From Thorsellia kenyensis (GTDB lineage Bacteria > Pseudomonadota > Gammaproteobacteria > Enterobacterales > Thorselliaceae), in NCBI RefSeq assembly GCF_042432445.1, contig NZ_JBHLXE010000027.1, forward strand, positions 69,946 through 133,945: 64,000 nt of DNA, written 5' to 3'. Below, piece by piece: positions 18,472 through 28,100 of the stretch. The position numbers were made by a program, and so were the translations under genes. Under the pieces are notes generated by a model. The model did not search any database and had not been told where the DNA came from. It was given only the letters and a program-made list of their open reading frames with translations. Positions within the stretch are counted from its first letter, which is position 1; the number at the start of each line of letters is the position of its first letter.

Positions 18472-20496
18472 TTAATTTACTTGAGATTCTATTTCTTTAA
18501 GGCGTTGTTCTTCTGCTGCTTTTTCTTTTTCAATACGCAATTTTTCTTCTAAAACCCTTAATTTTTCCGCTTCTCTAATGGCTTCTTTTCTGTACTCAAT
18601 CAAAGATTCGGGGATATATTTTTCCCCTAAAAGATGATAGTCCATGATACTTCGCATCATTTCACCATTTAATGACCCTTTACCTGCATTTTCAAGAACA
18701 ATAACGACTGATATTTTAGGATCATCATAGGGGCCAAAGCCTATCATCATGCGATGATCTCTTAATCTTTTCGCTTTATCTTTATTTAAATCCACTTCAT
18801 ACGAATGCACCTGCGCAGTCCCAGTTTTTAAAGCGACTTGATATTGGGCGTCTGAAAAATAATTTTTTGCGGTACCATTACTTGCATGAGCCACGCCATA
18901 CATTGATTTTTTAATTAACTCCCAATAGCTTTTATCAATATTTTCTAGTTCAGATTTTTCAACCTGCAGATAATTATGTTTCTCATTATGTTGTTGACTA
19001 CGCAGAAAAAGGTGTGGAGTTTTAACGGCACCTTCGTTAATTAATGTGTTCAAAACTTTAGCCATTTGTATAGGCGTAGCACTCCAATAGCCCTGGCCTA
19101 TACCCACAGGTATTGTATCACCGGTTAGCCACTTAGCGCCTCTATTATTTTCTTTCCATTCACGGCTTGGCATAACCGTAGCTGTGGTTTCGTCTATATC
19201 AATACCTGTAGGGCGTCCATATCCAAATTTAACCATCCAGTCATGCATCTTATCGATTCCCATATCATAACTGAGCTGATAGAAAAATGTATCCGCGGAC
19301 TCTATAATTGATTTTTCAATGTTCAACTGACCATGTCCCCACCGCTTCCAATCTCTATATTTTTTTTCAGAATTCGGTAACTGCCACCAACCCGGATCGT
19401 AAATACTGGTTGTGGGTGATATAGTACCTTCTGCTAAAGCGGCAAGACCAATAAATGGCTTCACTGTAGAAGCTGGTGGGTACAATCCTTTTGTTGCCCT
19501 GTTAAATAAGGGTCTATTAGGATTGTCGTTTAAGTTTTTATAGTTGGTAACAGAGATACCATCCACAAAAAGGTTAGGATCATAAGATGGACTTGAAAAT
19601 AATGCTAAAATTTCTCCTGATTTAGGATCACTGACAATGATAGCCCCATTGATATGAGAGAGTAACTCTTGTATGTGCAGTTGTAGTTTTAAATCAATCG
19701 TTAAATAAATATCTTGACCAGCTTTAGGGGGTGTTTTACTTAATTGACGAATAACTTTGCCACGATTGTTGACTTCAACTTCCTCTGTTCCTGTAGTGCC
19801 ATGAAGAATATCTTCGTAGATATTTTCAATGCCGGCACGCCCAATTTGTGATGAGCCTTTATAATTATTAAATTTGTCTTCAGCTTTTAGTCGTTCAACA
19901 TCTTTTGCTGAAATTTTTGCTACATACCCTAGAATATGCGCAAGAGATTCACCATAGGGGTAGTAACGTCTCTGGTAGTTTTTTATTATGACGGTAGGTT
20001 GACTGTAGTCTTTAGAATAAAACTTATGCCTATCATTCGAAAATCGAGCAATTTCATCTTCATCAAGGTTACTTTTAAGAGGAATAAATGAGTACCTAGT
20101 GGCAATTTTTCGTTCTTCTTTAAAATTATTAATATCCTCTTCAGTGATGTTGATAAGTTTTTTCAATTCAGTAATCGTAGCTTCTAAATCCTTGATGTTA
20201 TCAGGTTGAATTTCTAATTGCCAAATATTTTTATGCTTCGCAATAGGCAAACCATTCCTATCATAGATTAGGCCTCTAGTAGGTGCTATATATTGAAGTT
20301 TAATACGGTTTTTATCAGTTTCAGTTTTATAAAATTCGTGGTTAGTAATCTGCAAATAATAAAGATTTGAGAGTAATATACCAATAAAAATAATGATAAA
20401 AAGAAGACAAACGAGAACACGTCTAAGAAATAATTTAGATTCAGCAGTGTGATTTCGAAAAATCCCGTCATTATTTGTGCTATTTTTATGTTTCAT
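18472..20496 (-). CDS. mrdA: Penicillin-binding protein 2 (elongasome transpeptidase)
   Basis: This is a class B PBP of 674 residues (E. coli 633). It has one N-terminal membrane segment (about 25-48), then the pedestal domain (IAPTRGLIYDRNGLPIA), then the transpeptidase with PPASTVKPF (active-site Ser), the second motif SAD, and ALKTGTAQV. It crosslinks peptidoglycan during elongation with RodA and MreBCD. The C-terminal about 50 residues are a highly charged, Glu/Lys/Arg-rich probable coiled coil that extends beyond the usual end. The gene starts two bases after the rlmH stop. Confidence 0.96.
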   Translation of the reverse strand: MKHKNSTNNDGIFRNHTAESKLFLRRVLVCLLFIIIFIGILLSNLYYLQITNHEFYKTETDKNRIKLQYIAPTRGLIYDRNGLPIAKHKNIWQLEIQPDNIKDLEATITELKKLINITEEDINNFKEERKIATRYSFIPLKSNLDEDEIARFSNDRHKFYSKDYSQPTVIIKNYQRRYYPYGESLAHILGYVAKISAKDVERLKAEDKFNNYKGSSQIGRAGIENIYEDILHGTTGTEEVEVNNRGKVIRQLSKTPPKAGQDIYLTIDLKLQLHIQELLSHINGAIIVSDPKSGEILALFSSPSYDPNLFVDGISVTNYKNLNDNPNRPLFNRATKGLYPPASTVKPFIGLAALAEGTISPTTSIYDPGWWQLPNSEKKYRDWKRWGHGQLNIEKSIIESADTFFYQLSYDMGIDKMHDWMVKFGYGRPTGIDIDETTATVMPSREWKENNRGAKWLTGDTIPVGIGQGYWSATPIQMAKVLNTLINEGAVKTPHLFLRSQQHNEKHNYLQVEKSELENIDKSYWELIKKSMYGVAHASNGTAKNYFSDAQYQVALKTGTAQVHSYEVDLNKDKAKRLRDHRMMIGFGPYDDPKISVVIVLENAGKGSLNGEMMRSIMDYHLLGEKYIPESLIEYRKEAIREAEKLRVLEEKLRIEKEKAAEEQRLKEIESQVN

Positions 20497-20498
20497 CT

Positions 20499-20969
20499 TT
20501 ATTCTCGATGATAAGGATGATTGTTATTTAAACTCCAAGCCCTAAAAATTGTTTCAGCAACAATAATCCTGACCAAAGGATGGGGAAGAGTAAGTGCAGA
20601 AAGAGACCAAGATTGCATAGCTGCTTGCTTGCACTCAGCAGACAACCCTTCAGGTCCACCTATTAAAAGGCTAACACCTTTACAATTTGCTTGCCATTGA
20701 CTTAACTCTGAGGCTAATTGAGGTGTTGTCCATTTTTTGCCAGGAATATCTAGCGTAACAATATGAAAACCCTTCGAAACTGCGTGCAGCATTTTTTCAC
20801 CTTCGGCTTCTAAAATCCGAGGTATATCAGCATTTTTAGTACGTTTACCAGCTGGAATTTCAATGAGTTCTAATGTGACATCATGAGTTAAACGATTTTG
20901 GTAAGTAGTAAAACCTACAGTTATCCAATCTGGCATTTTGGTGCCAACAGCTATCATTTGAATTTTCAT
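20499..20969 (-). CDS. rlmH: 23S rRNA (pseudouridine1915-N3)-methyltransferase
   Basis: This SPOUT-class methyltransferase of 156 residues (E. coli 155) methylates pseudouridine 1915 in helix 69 of 23S rRNA. It starts MKIQMIAVGTKMPDW. SLLIGGPEGLS and SWSLSALTLPHPLVRI form the knotted SAM-binding site, and it ends NNNHPYHRE as the family does. I choose the start at 20969. An in-frame start ten codons earlier (20999) would overlap rsfS and add residues absent from the family. Confidence 0.95.
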   Translation of the reverse strand: MKIQMIAVGTKMPDWITVGFTTYQNRLTHDVTLELIEIPAGKRTKNADIPRILEAEGEKMLHAVSKGFHIVTLDIPGKKWTTPQLASELSQWQANCKGVSLLIGGPEGLSAECKQAAMQSWSLSALTLPHPLVRIIVAETIFRAWSLNNNHPYHRE

Positions 20970-20989
20970 CGCGATACGAGCCTTCGAGA

Positions 20990-21328
20990 TTAACCCCAAA
21001 GTTTTTCAAGAGCGTATAGGTCTCTAGATTCTTGTTGCATAAGATGTAGTATCGCATCACCAAAATCTAAAATGACCCACTCAGCTGTATCTTTACCAGA
21101 GCAACTAAATAACTCAACACCAGCCCCTTTGGCTTTCACTTGAATCAATTCTGCCATAGAAGCGATGTGTCTTGTAGAAGTACCAGTCACAATGATCATG
21201 GCATTGGTGATACTTGATTTACCAGTCACATCAAGAGTAGTAACATCTTGGCCTTTTACTTCTTCCACTTCATTGATAATCCAATCAATTAAACTTTCAG
21301 TCGTTCTTATTGTATTTAGCATATTCAT
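20990..21328 (-). CDS. rsfS: Ribosomal silencing factor RsfS
   Basis: The 112-residue protein (E. coli 105) binds ribosomal protein uL14 and blocks subunit joining under starvation. Typical blocks are DVTTLDVTGKSSITNAMIIV, GTSTRHIASMA, EWVILDFGDAILHLM and the final RDLYALEKLW. It is first in the rsfS-rlmH-mrdA-mrdB order. The ATG could be at codon 1 or codon 3 (both Met). Confidence 0.95.
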   Translation of the reverse strand: MNMLNTIRTTESLIDWIINEVEEVKGQDVTTLDVTGKSSITNAMIIVTGTSTRHIASMAELIQVKAKGAGVELFSCSGKDTAEWVILDFGDAILHLMQQESRDLYALEKLWG

Positions 21329-21478
21329 TTTTTCATTGTACCGGGTTTTTAGTGATTCCTCGTATGAATCACATATTCATAAGTAATATGACACATTATC
21401 ATCACGTATATTTTAATTTTTTAATCAAATAGTATAACATGATAGGTTAAAATTGAGAACGTATATCCACAATTAAAC

Positions 21479-21817
21479 CTAAATTGCTTCTTCGTCTTCT
21501 TCGCCTGTGCGAATTCTAATAACGCGCTCAATATCATAAATAAAGATCTTTCCGTCACCAATTTTACCTGTTTGTGCTGTTGACATAATGACATTTATGG
21601 CTCGTTCAACAAGATCGTCAGTGACAATGATTTCTAATTTTATTTTAGGCAGAAAGTCTATCATATATTCAGCACCACGATATAACTCAGTATGACCTTT
21701 TTGCCTGCCAAATCCTTTAACTTCAGTCACGGTCATGCCGTTAACGCCAATTTCACTAAGTGCTTCTCTGACATCATCTAATTTAAAAGGTTTAATAATA
21801 GCTTCTATTTTTTTCAT
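21479..21817 (-). CDS. glnB: Nitrogen regulatory protein P-II
   Basis: The 112-residue protein is almost identical to E. coli GlnB. It has Tyr51 for uridylylation in the T-loop (GHTELYRGAEY), the B-loop TGKIGDGKIF and the C-terminal RIRTGEEDEEAI. It senses 2-oxoglutarate, ATP and ADP and signals through GlnD, GlnE and NtrB. It sits 44 bases downstream of nadE. In E. coli glnB also follows glrR, so this neighbourhood is conserved. Confidence 0.97.
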   Translation of the reverse strand: MKKIEAIIKPFKLDDVREALSEIGVNGMTVTEVKGFGRQKGHTELYRGAEYMIDFLPKIKLEIIVTDDLVERAINVIMSTAQTGKIGDGKIFIYDIERVIRIRTGEEDEEAI

Positions 21818-21861
21818 AGTGCTGCTCCTTATGTTGGCTTATCATAGCACAGTGCAAATGC

Positions 21862-23571
21862 TTATTTATTTACAGGATTAAATCCGTTCGTAATGGGGTA
21901 ACGCCTTTCCTTAGCAAAACTTCTTTTTGTTAGCTTAGGACCGATTGGTGATTGTGCACGTTTATACTCATTTAGATTAACTAATCGCAAAACACGTTTA
22001 ATGTCAGAGAGACTAAAACCGAGTGTAATTAAATCCTCTACACCCGCATCGTCTTCTACATATGCTTTTAAAAGGGGATCTAAAACTTCATAAGGGGGGA
22101 GATTATCTTGATCTGTTTGATCAGGAGCTAACTCTGCCGAAGGCGGTCTTGTTATAACACGGTTTGGGATTATTTCCTTTTTGAGGTTGAGGTACTCGCT
22201 TAAGGCATAAACCCAGGTTTTAGGTAAATCTTTTAGGACATTAAAACCACCAGCCATATCACCATATAAAGTAGAGTAGCCAACAGCCACTTCGCTTTTA
22301 TTGCTTGTCGTTAGGACTAATTTACGTTCTTTGTTTGATAATGCCATCAAAATCACTCCACGGCATCTAGCTTGAAGGTTCTCTTCGGTCGTATCTTTCT
22401 CATTACTACTAAAAAGTGATTTCAGAGGCCCAATAAAACTCTCAAACATGGGTTCAATTGGCACAATATCAAATTGCACCCCTAAATTATCAGCTTCTTC
22501 TTTAGCATCAATGATGCTTATTTCAGAAGTATATCTAAACGGCATCATAACCGCCCTACAAGCTTCTGCCCCGAGCGCATTTACAGCTATTGCTAAAGTT
22601 AACGCAGAATCAATACCGCCAGATAAGCCTAAAACAATTCCGTCAAAACCATTTTTAGTTACATAATCCTTTGTTGCCAAACTGAGGGCTTGATATAAAC
22701 TTTCTAGTTCGGTATGTGTAAGACCTCTAAGGAGCTTGTCTGCCTCAGGGGAGGGGGACGCTAGAGGCAATTGTGAAGATAAGATTTTGGAAAATAAATC
22801 AATACTTTTCACTTGGCAATGATTCACTTCGAATGCAGGTAAAGAGTGAAGTAAATAGGCGTTGCTGGTTAGCGCAAAAGAGTGTCCATCAAAAATTAAC
22901 TCATCTTGTCCACCCACTTGATTAACATAAATTAAGGGGATATTGAATTGCTTGATTATATTCTCTACCAAATCATATCTTACATTTTGCTTATTTAAAT
23001 AATAAGGAGAACCATGAATGGAGATAAGAATTTGTGCACCAGCCTCTGCTGTTTGCTTAATGGTTGCTTTATCCCAAATGTCTTCACAAATGAGTAGGCC
23101 TAACTTAATCCCCTTGAATTCATAAATCCCGTTATCAGTGCCTGGAGAGAAATAACGTTTTTCATCAAAAACACCATAATTAGGTAATGAACGTTTATGA
23201 TACGTGTGCTTGATAATGCCGTTTTCAATGACTAATAAACTATTATATAAGACAAACTCTCCACTTTGGGTGGAGCGAGATTTATTTGCATCTCTAATAG
23301 GCACACCCAAAATAGCAACAATATTTAATTCTTTGGTTTTAAGCTGAATTAATTTAATGGCGGACGCTATTTTTTCATGAAAGTCCTTTCTGTATAACAA
23401 ATCTTGAGGGGAATAGCCACAAATTGCAAGCTCTGAAAAAATGACTATATCAGCGCCTTGCGTTTTATGTAAATCAAGTGCCTCAATTATTTTTGCAGTA
23501 TTCGCTTCTATGGCTCCAACGTGATAATTTAATTGGGCAATACCAAAACAGATATTTTCTTTATTTGTCAT
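21862..23571 (-). CDS. nadE: Glutamine-dependent NAD+ synthetase
   Basis: The 569-residue two-domain enzyme amidates nicotinic acid adenine dinucleotide to NAD. The N-terminal nitrilase-type glutaminase (1-about 270) has the Glu of FSELAICGYS, the Lys of YHKRSLPNYGVFDE and the Cys of LLICEDIWD. The C-terminal ATP pyrophosphatase domain has the PP-loop GLSGGIDSALT and STLYGDMAGGFN. This glutamine-using form differs from the short ammonia-using E. coli NadE (275 residues). It lies between glrR and glnB in the same direction and is probably co-transcribed. Confidence 0.96.
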   Translation of the reverse strand: MTNKENICFGIAQLNYHVGAIEANTAKIIEALDLHKTQGADIVIFSELAICGYSPQDLLYRKDFHEKIASAIKLIQLKTKELNIVAILGVPIRDANKSRSTQSGEFVLYNSLLVIENGIIKHTYHKRSLPNYGVFDEKRYFSPGTDNGIYEFKGIKLGLLICEDIWDKATIKQTAEAGAQILISIHGSPYYLNKQNVRYDLVENIIKQFNIPLIYVNQVGGQDELIFDGHSFALTSNAYLLHSLPAFEVNHCQVKSIDLFSKILSSQLPLASPSPEADKLLRGLTHTELESLYQALSLATKDYVTKNGFDGIVLGLSGGIDSALTLAIAVNALGAEACRAVMMPFRYTSEISIIDAKEEADNLGVQFDIVPIEPMFESFIGPLKSLFSSNEKDTTEENLQARCRGVILMALSNKERKLVLTTSNKSEVAVGYSTLYGDMAGGFNVLKDLPKTWVYALSEYLNLKKEIIPNRVITRPPSAELAPDQTDQDNLPPYEVLDPLLKAYVEDDAGVEDLITLGFSLSDIKRVLRLVNLNEYKRAQSPIGPKLTKRSFAKERRYPITNGFNPVNK

Positions 23572-23604
23572 TTATAGGTACCTTATACATAATATTCAGG
23601 TGGA

Positions 23605-24945
23605 TTATTTAAAATCTTGTGGATCTAAATCATGTTTAGCAAATAACTTGTAAAGTTCCGTTCTATTTCTATCAGACAGTCTCGCCGCTTGGGTAACATT
23701 ACCTTTAGTCATGTGTAGAATTTTTTTTAAATAAGTCGCTTCGAATTGATTTTTTGCTTCAGTGAGTGTTGTGAATGAATTACTCTCTTGTTGAAGGGCC
23801 TTATCAATAAGGGTGTCATTTATGACGGTAGCATTGGTGATCGCTACACACTGTTCTATGACATTTACGAGTTGGCGGATGTTGCCTGGCCATTTTGCAC
23901 TGGCTAGTTTTTTTAATGCTTCGGGAGAAAATGATTTAACAGAAGGCTTATTTTTTGCTGCAATTTTTTTTAACAATAAATTAGCCAGTAACGGTACGTC
24001 TTCACTTCGTTCATTTAGGGTGGGTAGTTTTAGATTGACCACATTCAAACGATAATATAAATCTTCTCTAAACTCATTTTTTTCCATTGCTTCAATCAGA
24101 TTTCTGTGAGTTGCTGAAATAATACGTACATCAATATCAATATCACTATTTGCACCAAGTGGTCTGACTTTTCTTTCCTGAATGACTCTTAATAATTTGA
24201 CTTGTAAAGAAAATGGCATATCGCCAATTTCATCTAAAAAGAGTGTGCCGCCATCAGCTGCTTTAAAAAGCCCGTCTCGGTTAGCAACAGCGCCAGTAAA
24301 AGACCCTTTTGTATGCCCAAATAGTTCAGATTCAAGTAATTGTTCAGGCAGTGCGCCACAGTTAATAGCAATAAAAGGTTTGTTTTTGCGATGGCTTGCT
24401 TGATGAATAGCTTTGGCAAGAACCTCTTTTCCAGTACCACTAGCACCATTAATTAAAATGGATACCTCAGATAGAGCAACCATTTTTGCTTGCTCTATCA
24501 CTTGTAGCATTATGGGACTTTTTGTAATAAAATTTTCATCCCACTCATCTCCATTAGCCTTATTTCCAAAAGATTGAGCTAAAGCATTTTCAATTGCTTT
24601 ATACAACGCATCTTTATCAACAGGTTTAGTCAGAAAACCAAAAACACCTTGCTGTGTCGCAAGAACTGCGTCAGGAATAGAACCATGTGCTGTAAGTATA
24701 ATAACAGGCAAACCAGAATAGGATTTTTGTACCTCGACAAACAGGTCTAGACCATCCATTTCATCCATCTTAAGATCTGAAATAACCAGATCAATAGACT
24801 CTTTATTAAGAATTTTTAACGCCTCTTGTCCACTGAGTGCTGTAGTGATTACAAAACCTTCGCTTTTAAGACGGATACCTAATAACTTTAATAAGTTAGG
24901 ATCATCATCTACTAATAGGATATGTGCTTGTTTTGTTGTACTCAT
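23605..24945 (-). CDS. glrR: GlrR, sigma-54-dependent response regulator
   Basis: The 446-residue NtrC-family activator has a receiver domain (1-about 125, phosphoacceptor D57 in VISDLKM), an AAA+ domain (about 140-370; Walker A NGASGTGKE, sigma-54 contact loop KGSFTGA, Walker B GGTLFLDEIGDM) and a C-terminal helix-turn-helix. The order glrK-qseG-glrR and the C-terminal sequence match E. coli GlrR, which activates the small RNA gene glmY from a sigma-54 promoter. A GlmY/GlmZ-like RNA with such a promoter lies upstream of glrK here. The start overlaps the previous gene by four bases. Confidence 0.94.
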   Translation of the reverse strand: MSTTKQAHILLVDDDPNLLKLLGIRLKSEGFVITTALSGQEALKILNKESIDLVISDLKMDEMDGLDLFVEVQKSYSGLPVIILTAHGSIPDAVLATQQGVFGFLTKPVDKDALYKAIENALAQSFGNKANGDEWDENFITKSPIMLQVIEQAKMVALSEVSILINGASGTGKEVLAKAIHQASHRKNKPFIAINCGALPEQLLESELFGHTKGSFTGAVANRDGLFKAADGGTLFLDEIGDMPFSLQVKLLRVIQERKVRPLGANSDIDIDVRIISATHRNLIEAMEKNEFREDLYYRLNVVNLKLPTLNERSEDVPLLANLLLKKIAAKNKPSVKSFSPEALKKLASAKWPGNIRQLVNVIEQCVAITNATVINDTLIDKALQQESNSFTTLTEAKNQFEATYLKKILHMTKGNVTQAARLSDRNRTELYKLFAKHDLDPQDFK

Positions 24946-25919
24946 TTAGATAAATCCTGCTTAATATTTTTTTTCAAATCATGGACATTAATATCTTTTA
25001 ATGGCATTAATAAATTGTTTTGATAGAGGAAACTAAAAAATAGCTCTCCTTCATTAATTTGCCTTAACTTAGCTTTTTCTGGAGGTTGTGCATATAAACT
25101 CGGTGTTTGTTGTGAGAGCAAATAAGGCACTATTGGAGGGGATTTAATTGACTCCAAAGATTGTTTTAAGGGAAAGCCTGAGTGAGCAGCGTCATTATTA
25201 TTTAGAGACTGATTTGCTGCAATTTTAGCTGCAATTTGTGAATTAGCCTCAGATGAGTCTTTGCTTGTAGTTAAACTTTTATCCTCAACTGGAGCGTCTA
25301 ATTGTGCTTCTAGCTGGATTTGTCTTCTTTGAGAAAGTTGTCTTTCTATTTCAGCTAAATTAGATAATTTTTTTTCGGCATTAGCTAAAGAATCACTCAA
25401 AAGGGTATTCTCTTTCACAATAGCTTCATACTCTTCCATGCTGACCGTCGTTTCAGCCTGTTCCATTACTGCTTTTTTCATTTGCATATATTCAAACATT
25501 AAATCTGTAATGGGACTAATTTCTAGTGGAATATGGTGTTCGTTTTTATGTAACAAATTAATAATATGATTTACTTCATCAGGGGTGGGCGAAGCGTAAG
25601 AGATTAAGATGGACCAAATAAGTGCATCTGGCATAATAGGGGAGTTAAACTGTTTGGCTAATTTTCTATTTACACTGGAAGTATTACTCTTTGCACATGT
25701 AATCAATTTTTGCCAATAGGTAATATTGGTCATTCTATAGAGAGTATCATTGAAAATTTCTTCACAACTCACTGAATAAAAATTTTTCAGCGTATCTGGA
25801 TACAACAAATTGTTCGCATTGACCTGAGGATAAAGTGTTAAAGCAATCAATAGTGGGAAAATGATTGTTCTACTCTTTAACTTTAAATTTGCTAGTTTAT
25901 GGGTTTTTCTCACGGTCAT
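24942..25919 (-). CDS. QseG-like periplasmic/envelope protein
   Basis: The 325-residue protein lies between glrK and glrR, where enterics have qseG (yfhG). It has an N-terminal signal-like hydrophobic segment (FPLLIALTLYPQVNA), a helical middle with ISYASPTPDEVNHIINLL, and a coiled coil around residues 155-200. It has no lipobox cysteine at the signal cleavage site, whereas E. coli QseG is a lipoprotein. The C-terminal about 125 residues are low-complexity. In enterohaemorrhagic E. coli QseG interacts with the sensor QseE(GlrK). The assignment rests mainly on position and size. Confidence 0.65.
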   Translation of the reverse strand: MTVRKTHKLANLKLKSRTIIFPLLIALTLYPQVNANNLLYPDTLKNFYSVSCEEIFNDTLYRMTNITYWQKLITCAKSNTSSVNRKLAKQFNSPIMPDALIWSILISYASPTPDEVNHIINLLHKNEHHIPLEISPITDLMFEYMQMKKAVMEQAETTVSMEEYEAIVKENTLLSDSLANAEKKLSNLAEIERQLSQRRQIQLEAQLDAPVEDKSLTTSKDSSEANSQIAAKIAANQSLNNNDAAHSGFPLKQSLESIKSPPIVPYLLSQQTPSLYAQPPEKAKLRQINEGELFFSFLYQNNLLMPLKDINVHDLKKNIKQDLSK

Positions 25920-25956
25920 ATCACTTTCAAGAGTTGTTGTTGTAATAGATAGTCTA

Positions 25957-27387
25957 TTATAGCGTATTTCTAGGAAGTTTTATCAAAAAACATACCTCTG
26001 CATACTCTACATCTATAAGGGTTAATTCTCCACTCATTCGGCGGATAGTATTTTGCGCGATACTGAGACCTAAGCCACTGCCTTTAATAGGCCCTGTGCG
26101 TTGGCTACTTCCTTGATAAAAAGGCTCGAAAATCATTGTTCTATCTTTTTGAGAGATAGGTTTACCTGAATTAGCGATCTCAATAAAATCATGAAGTTCA
26201 TCATGGTAACTTTTTACAAATATTTGTCCCTTGGCAGAACTATAATGAACGGCATTAGAGATGAGATTATCAATCACTCTTTTTAAAAGCATTTCATCTG
26301 CTTGAATTATTCTTATTGATAACTCTTTAATTACAGTTGTTTGTTTTTGAGTTACAAGAAGTTCATGTGATTGTAAGGTATTATCAATGATTCTTTCAAG
26401 TTCAATTTCTGAAAGTTGTATTTCATCGATTAAGGCTAAACGATTATATTCAAGTAATTGTTCGATAAGATTTTGTAATTCTCTTCCACTTTTATCTAGT
26501 ATAGTAACCACTTCTTTTTGCTCTTGGGAGAGAGCACCCGCTATCTGATCGGCTAGCAATTCAGTTCCTTCTCTAATACTTGCAAGCGGTGTTTTTAGTT
26601 CATGTGATACATGTCGTAAAAACTCATGACGTTGTGATTCTAACCAATTAAGCCGTTCATTAAGCCATACAATCCTTTGAGCCAGTACTTGAAGTTCTCT
26701 AGGACCATTAAATTTGTTGATGTTAAGTTTTCTTCCTTCTGCAATAAGAGATATCATTTCTCTTATCTGATTGACCGGACGGATGATCATTTGTGTAAAA
26801 AGTAGGACAAGAATAAAACTGATGATACAAAGAAGCAGGGCTTGCTGTCCCATACTGTTGCCTTTGTCTGCTATAGCCACTTGTAACTCTTGCCCCTTAT
26901 CAAAAATGGCCTCTCTTGTAGCTTGTGATAGTTTTGTTTGTGTTAAAGTCAGATCGATCAATAAATTAAAATAGTCTTCACTAGGCAGAGTATCGTTACA
27001 GGTTAAATTAGAAAGTTTTTTAAGTATATTACTAAGGGTATTATAGTAAAAGAGTTCAGATAAAACAGGTTTATGAGCCTCTAACATTTGAGCATATTGT
27101 TTTTTTTGCTCTTGATGCAAAACTCTAAAGGTTTCATCATTTAAGATGCAATATTGTCTAGCACTTCTTTCTAGTTCCAGAGTGACCGTTGCCATTACTT
27201 CACTTCGTCTGGCGTATATTGCGGTGTTACGGTTAATCTCATTGGATTTTTTACTTAATTGATTAAATCCATCATATGCTTGATAAGCGAGCCAAAGTAA
27301 GGGGAGTAAAACAAGCAAAAATGCGACCATGACAATTTGGCGCAAGGAATAAAATGCGATCATTTTAAATTTTGTGTTTATACGCAT
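25957..27387 (-). CDS. glrK: GlrK (QseE), membrane sensor histidine kinase
   Basis: The 476-residue kinase has TM1 (about 15-35), a periplasmic helical sensor region (about 36-180), TM2 (about 182-202), HAMP, a dimerisation domain with the phosphorylated His in RHVSHELKTPLAS (about residue 260), and an ATPase domain with DNLISNAVHYSS and the GSGLGLSIAQN box. It phosphorylates GlrR. It is the first gene of the glrK-qseG-glrR-nadE-glnB series and is preceded by the sRNA gene described below, as in enterics (glmY-glrK). Confidence 0.93.
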   Translation of the reverse strand: MRINTKFKMIAFYSLRQIVMVAFLLVLLPLLWLAYQAYDGFNQLSKKSNEINRNTAIYARRSEVMATVTLELERSARQYCILNDETFRVLHQEQKKQYAQMLEAHKPVLSELFYYNTLSNILKKLSNLTCNDTLPSEDYFNLLIDLTLTQTKLSQATREAIFDKGQELQVAIADKGNSMGQQALLLCIISFILVLLFTQMIIRPVNQIREMISLIAEGRKLNINKFNGPRELQVLAQRIVWLNERLNWLESQRHEFLRHVSHELKTPLASIREGTELLADQIAGALSQEQKEVVTILDKSGRELQNLIEQLLEYNRLALIDEIQLSEIELERIIDNTLQSHELLVTQKQTTVIKELSIRIIQADEMLLKRVIDNLISNAVHYSSAKGQIFVKSYHDELHDFIEIANSGKPISQKDRTMIFEPFYQGSSQRTGPIKGSGLGLSIAQNTIRRMSGELTLIDVEYAEVCFLIKLPRNTL

Positions 27388-27487
27388 TATTAGCTACCGT
27401 GAATAATTGAAAAGAGTTTAAAAGCTTATCAATTATATTGTACATGAAAATGGCTCTTTAAAGCGAATTCATTTGATTATAAATAAG

Positions 27488-27823
27488 CAAAAAAAGTAAC
27501 TGGAAAACCAGTTACTAACGATAGGAAATATGAATAATAGAAAATGAAGAAGAACATTAAGAATACACAATTGTCTAGGGGCGATAACTGATTATCAAAT
27601 TAGACTTGCGTATTTTTTACTACAATTTTGTAATGATGTAACTTGTGCGATTATCAAGACAAATGAAACATAAATAAGACTATGGAGGTGCCTAACTCAA
27701 CGTTACGTCCAAAATTTGATAATCCAAATGGGTATATCAACAGTAGGACGATAGGCACCATATAGGGCGTCATTTTAAGTGTAAATTCTATTATATAGAA
27801 TGATACGAAAGCAAATGAGCTAT
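27488..27823 (-). ncRNA. glmY: GlmY/GlmZ-family small RNA upstream of glrK
   Basis: The minus-strand transcript predicted from the sigma-54 promoter starts near 27822 with AGCTCATTTGC, like the conserved GCTCATT near the 5' ends of E. coli GlmY and GlmZ. It then carries AATGACGCC, GGTGCCTATCGTCC and GGACGTAACGTTGAGT followed by TAGGCACC. These match, from memory, the GlmZ core (GGTGCTTATCGTCC ... AACGTTGAGT ... AGCACC). GGTGCCTA pairs perfectly with TAGGCACC (27752-27759 with 27687-27694), with bases changed on both sides relative to E. coli, so the helix is maintained. The only clear terminator gives about 335 nt, longer than the about 180-210 nt enteric RNAs. GlmY/GlmZ control glmS (glucosamine-6-phosphate synthase). 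The position before glrK argues for glmY, while the core sequence is more GlmZ-like. Confidence 0.8.
27489..27516 (-). terminator. Intrinsic terminator of the GlmY/GlmZ-like RNA
   Basis: On the minus strand AGTAACTGG, a TTTT loop and CCAGTTACT form a perfect 9-bp stem followed by seven T. It ends leftward transcription about 100 bases before the glrK start, so it separates the sRNA from glrK. Confidence 0.88.
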
Positions 27824-27832
27824 TTGTATTAA

Positions 27833-27848
27833 AGCAAAAGTCGTGCCA
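27833..27848 (-). promoter_or_regulatory. Sigma-54 promoter of the small RNA
   Basis: The minus strand reads TGGCACG-ACTT-TTGCT, a full match to the sigma-54 consensus TGGCACR-N4-TTGCW. The -12 C is at 27834, which predicts a start near 27822. Confidence 0.88.
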
Positions 27849-28037
27849 ACTTTTATTTGTTTTTTATAATAATTTAAAAGAACATCTTTTGTTTATTTAA
27901 GTTTATGTTTTAAAAGGCTTATTTCCTGCTATTCTTATGAGTCTTAGAAATGGTTAATTATGCTTAATTATACAAGGCTTTAAACTCTGAATAAAAAAAG
28001 AGGAAATTGACCATAAAAAGAAAAAAATAGTTAAAAA

Positions 28038-28055
28038 TGTTGCTTAAAAACGACA
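28038..28055. promoter_or_regulatory. Candidate GlrR-binding site 1
   Basis: TGTT-N10-GACA differs by one base from the enteric GlrR half-site arrangement TGTC-N10-GACA. It lies about 225 bases upstream of the predicted sRNA start. Confidence 0.5.
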
Positions 28056-28100
28056 AAAAACAGATGATAAAAATATATGCTTTAAATACAGTAGTTTAAG

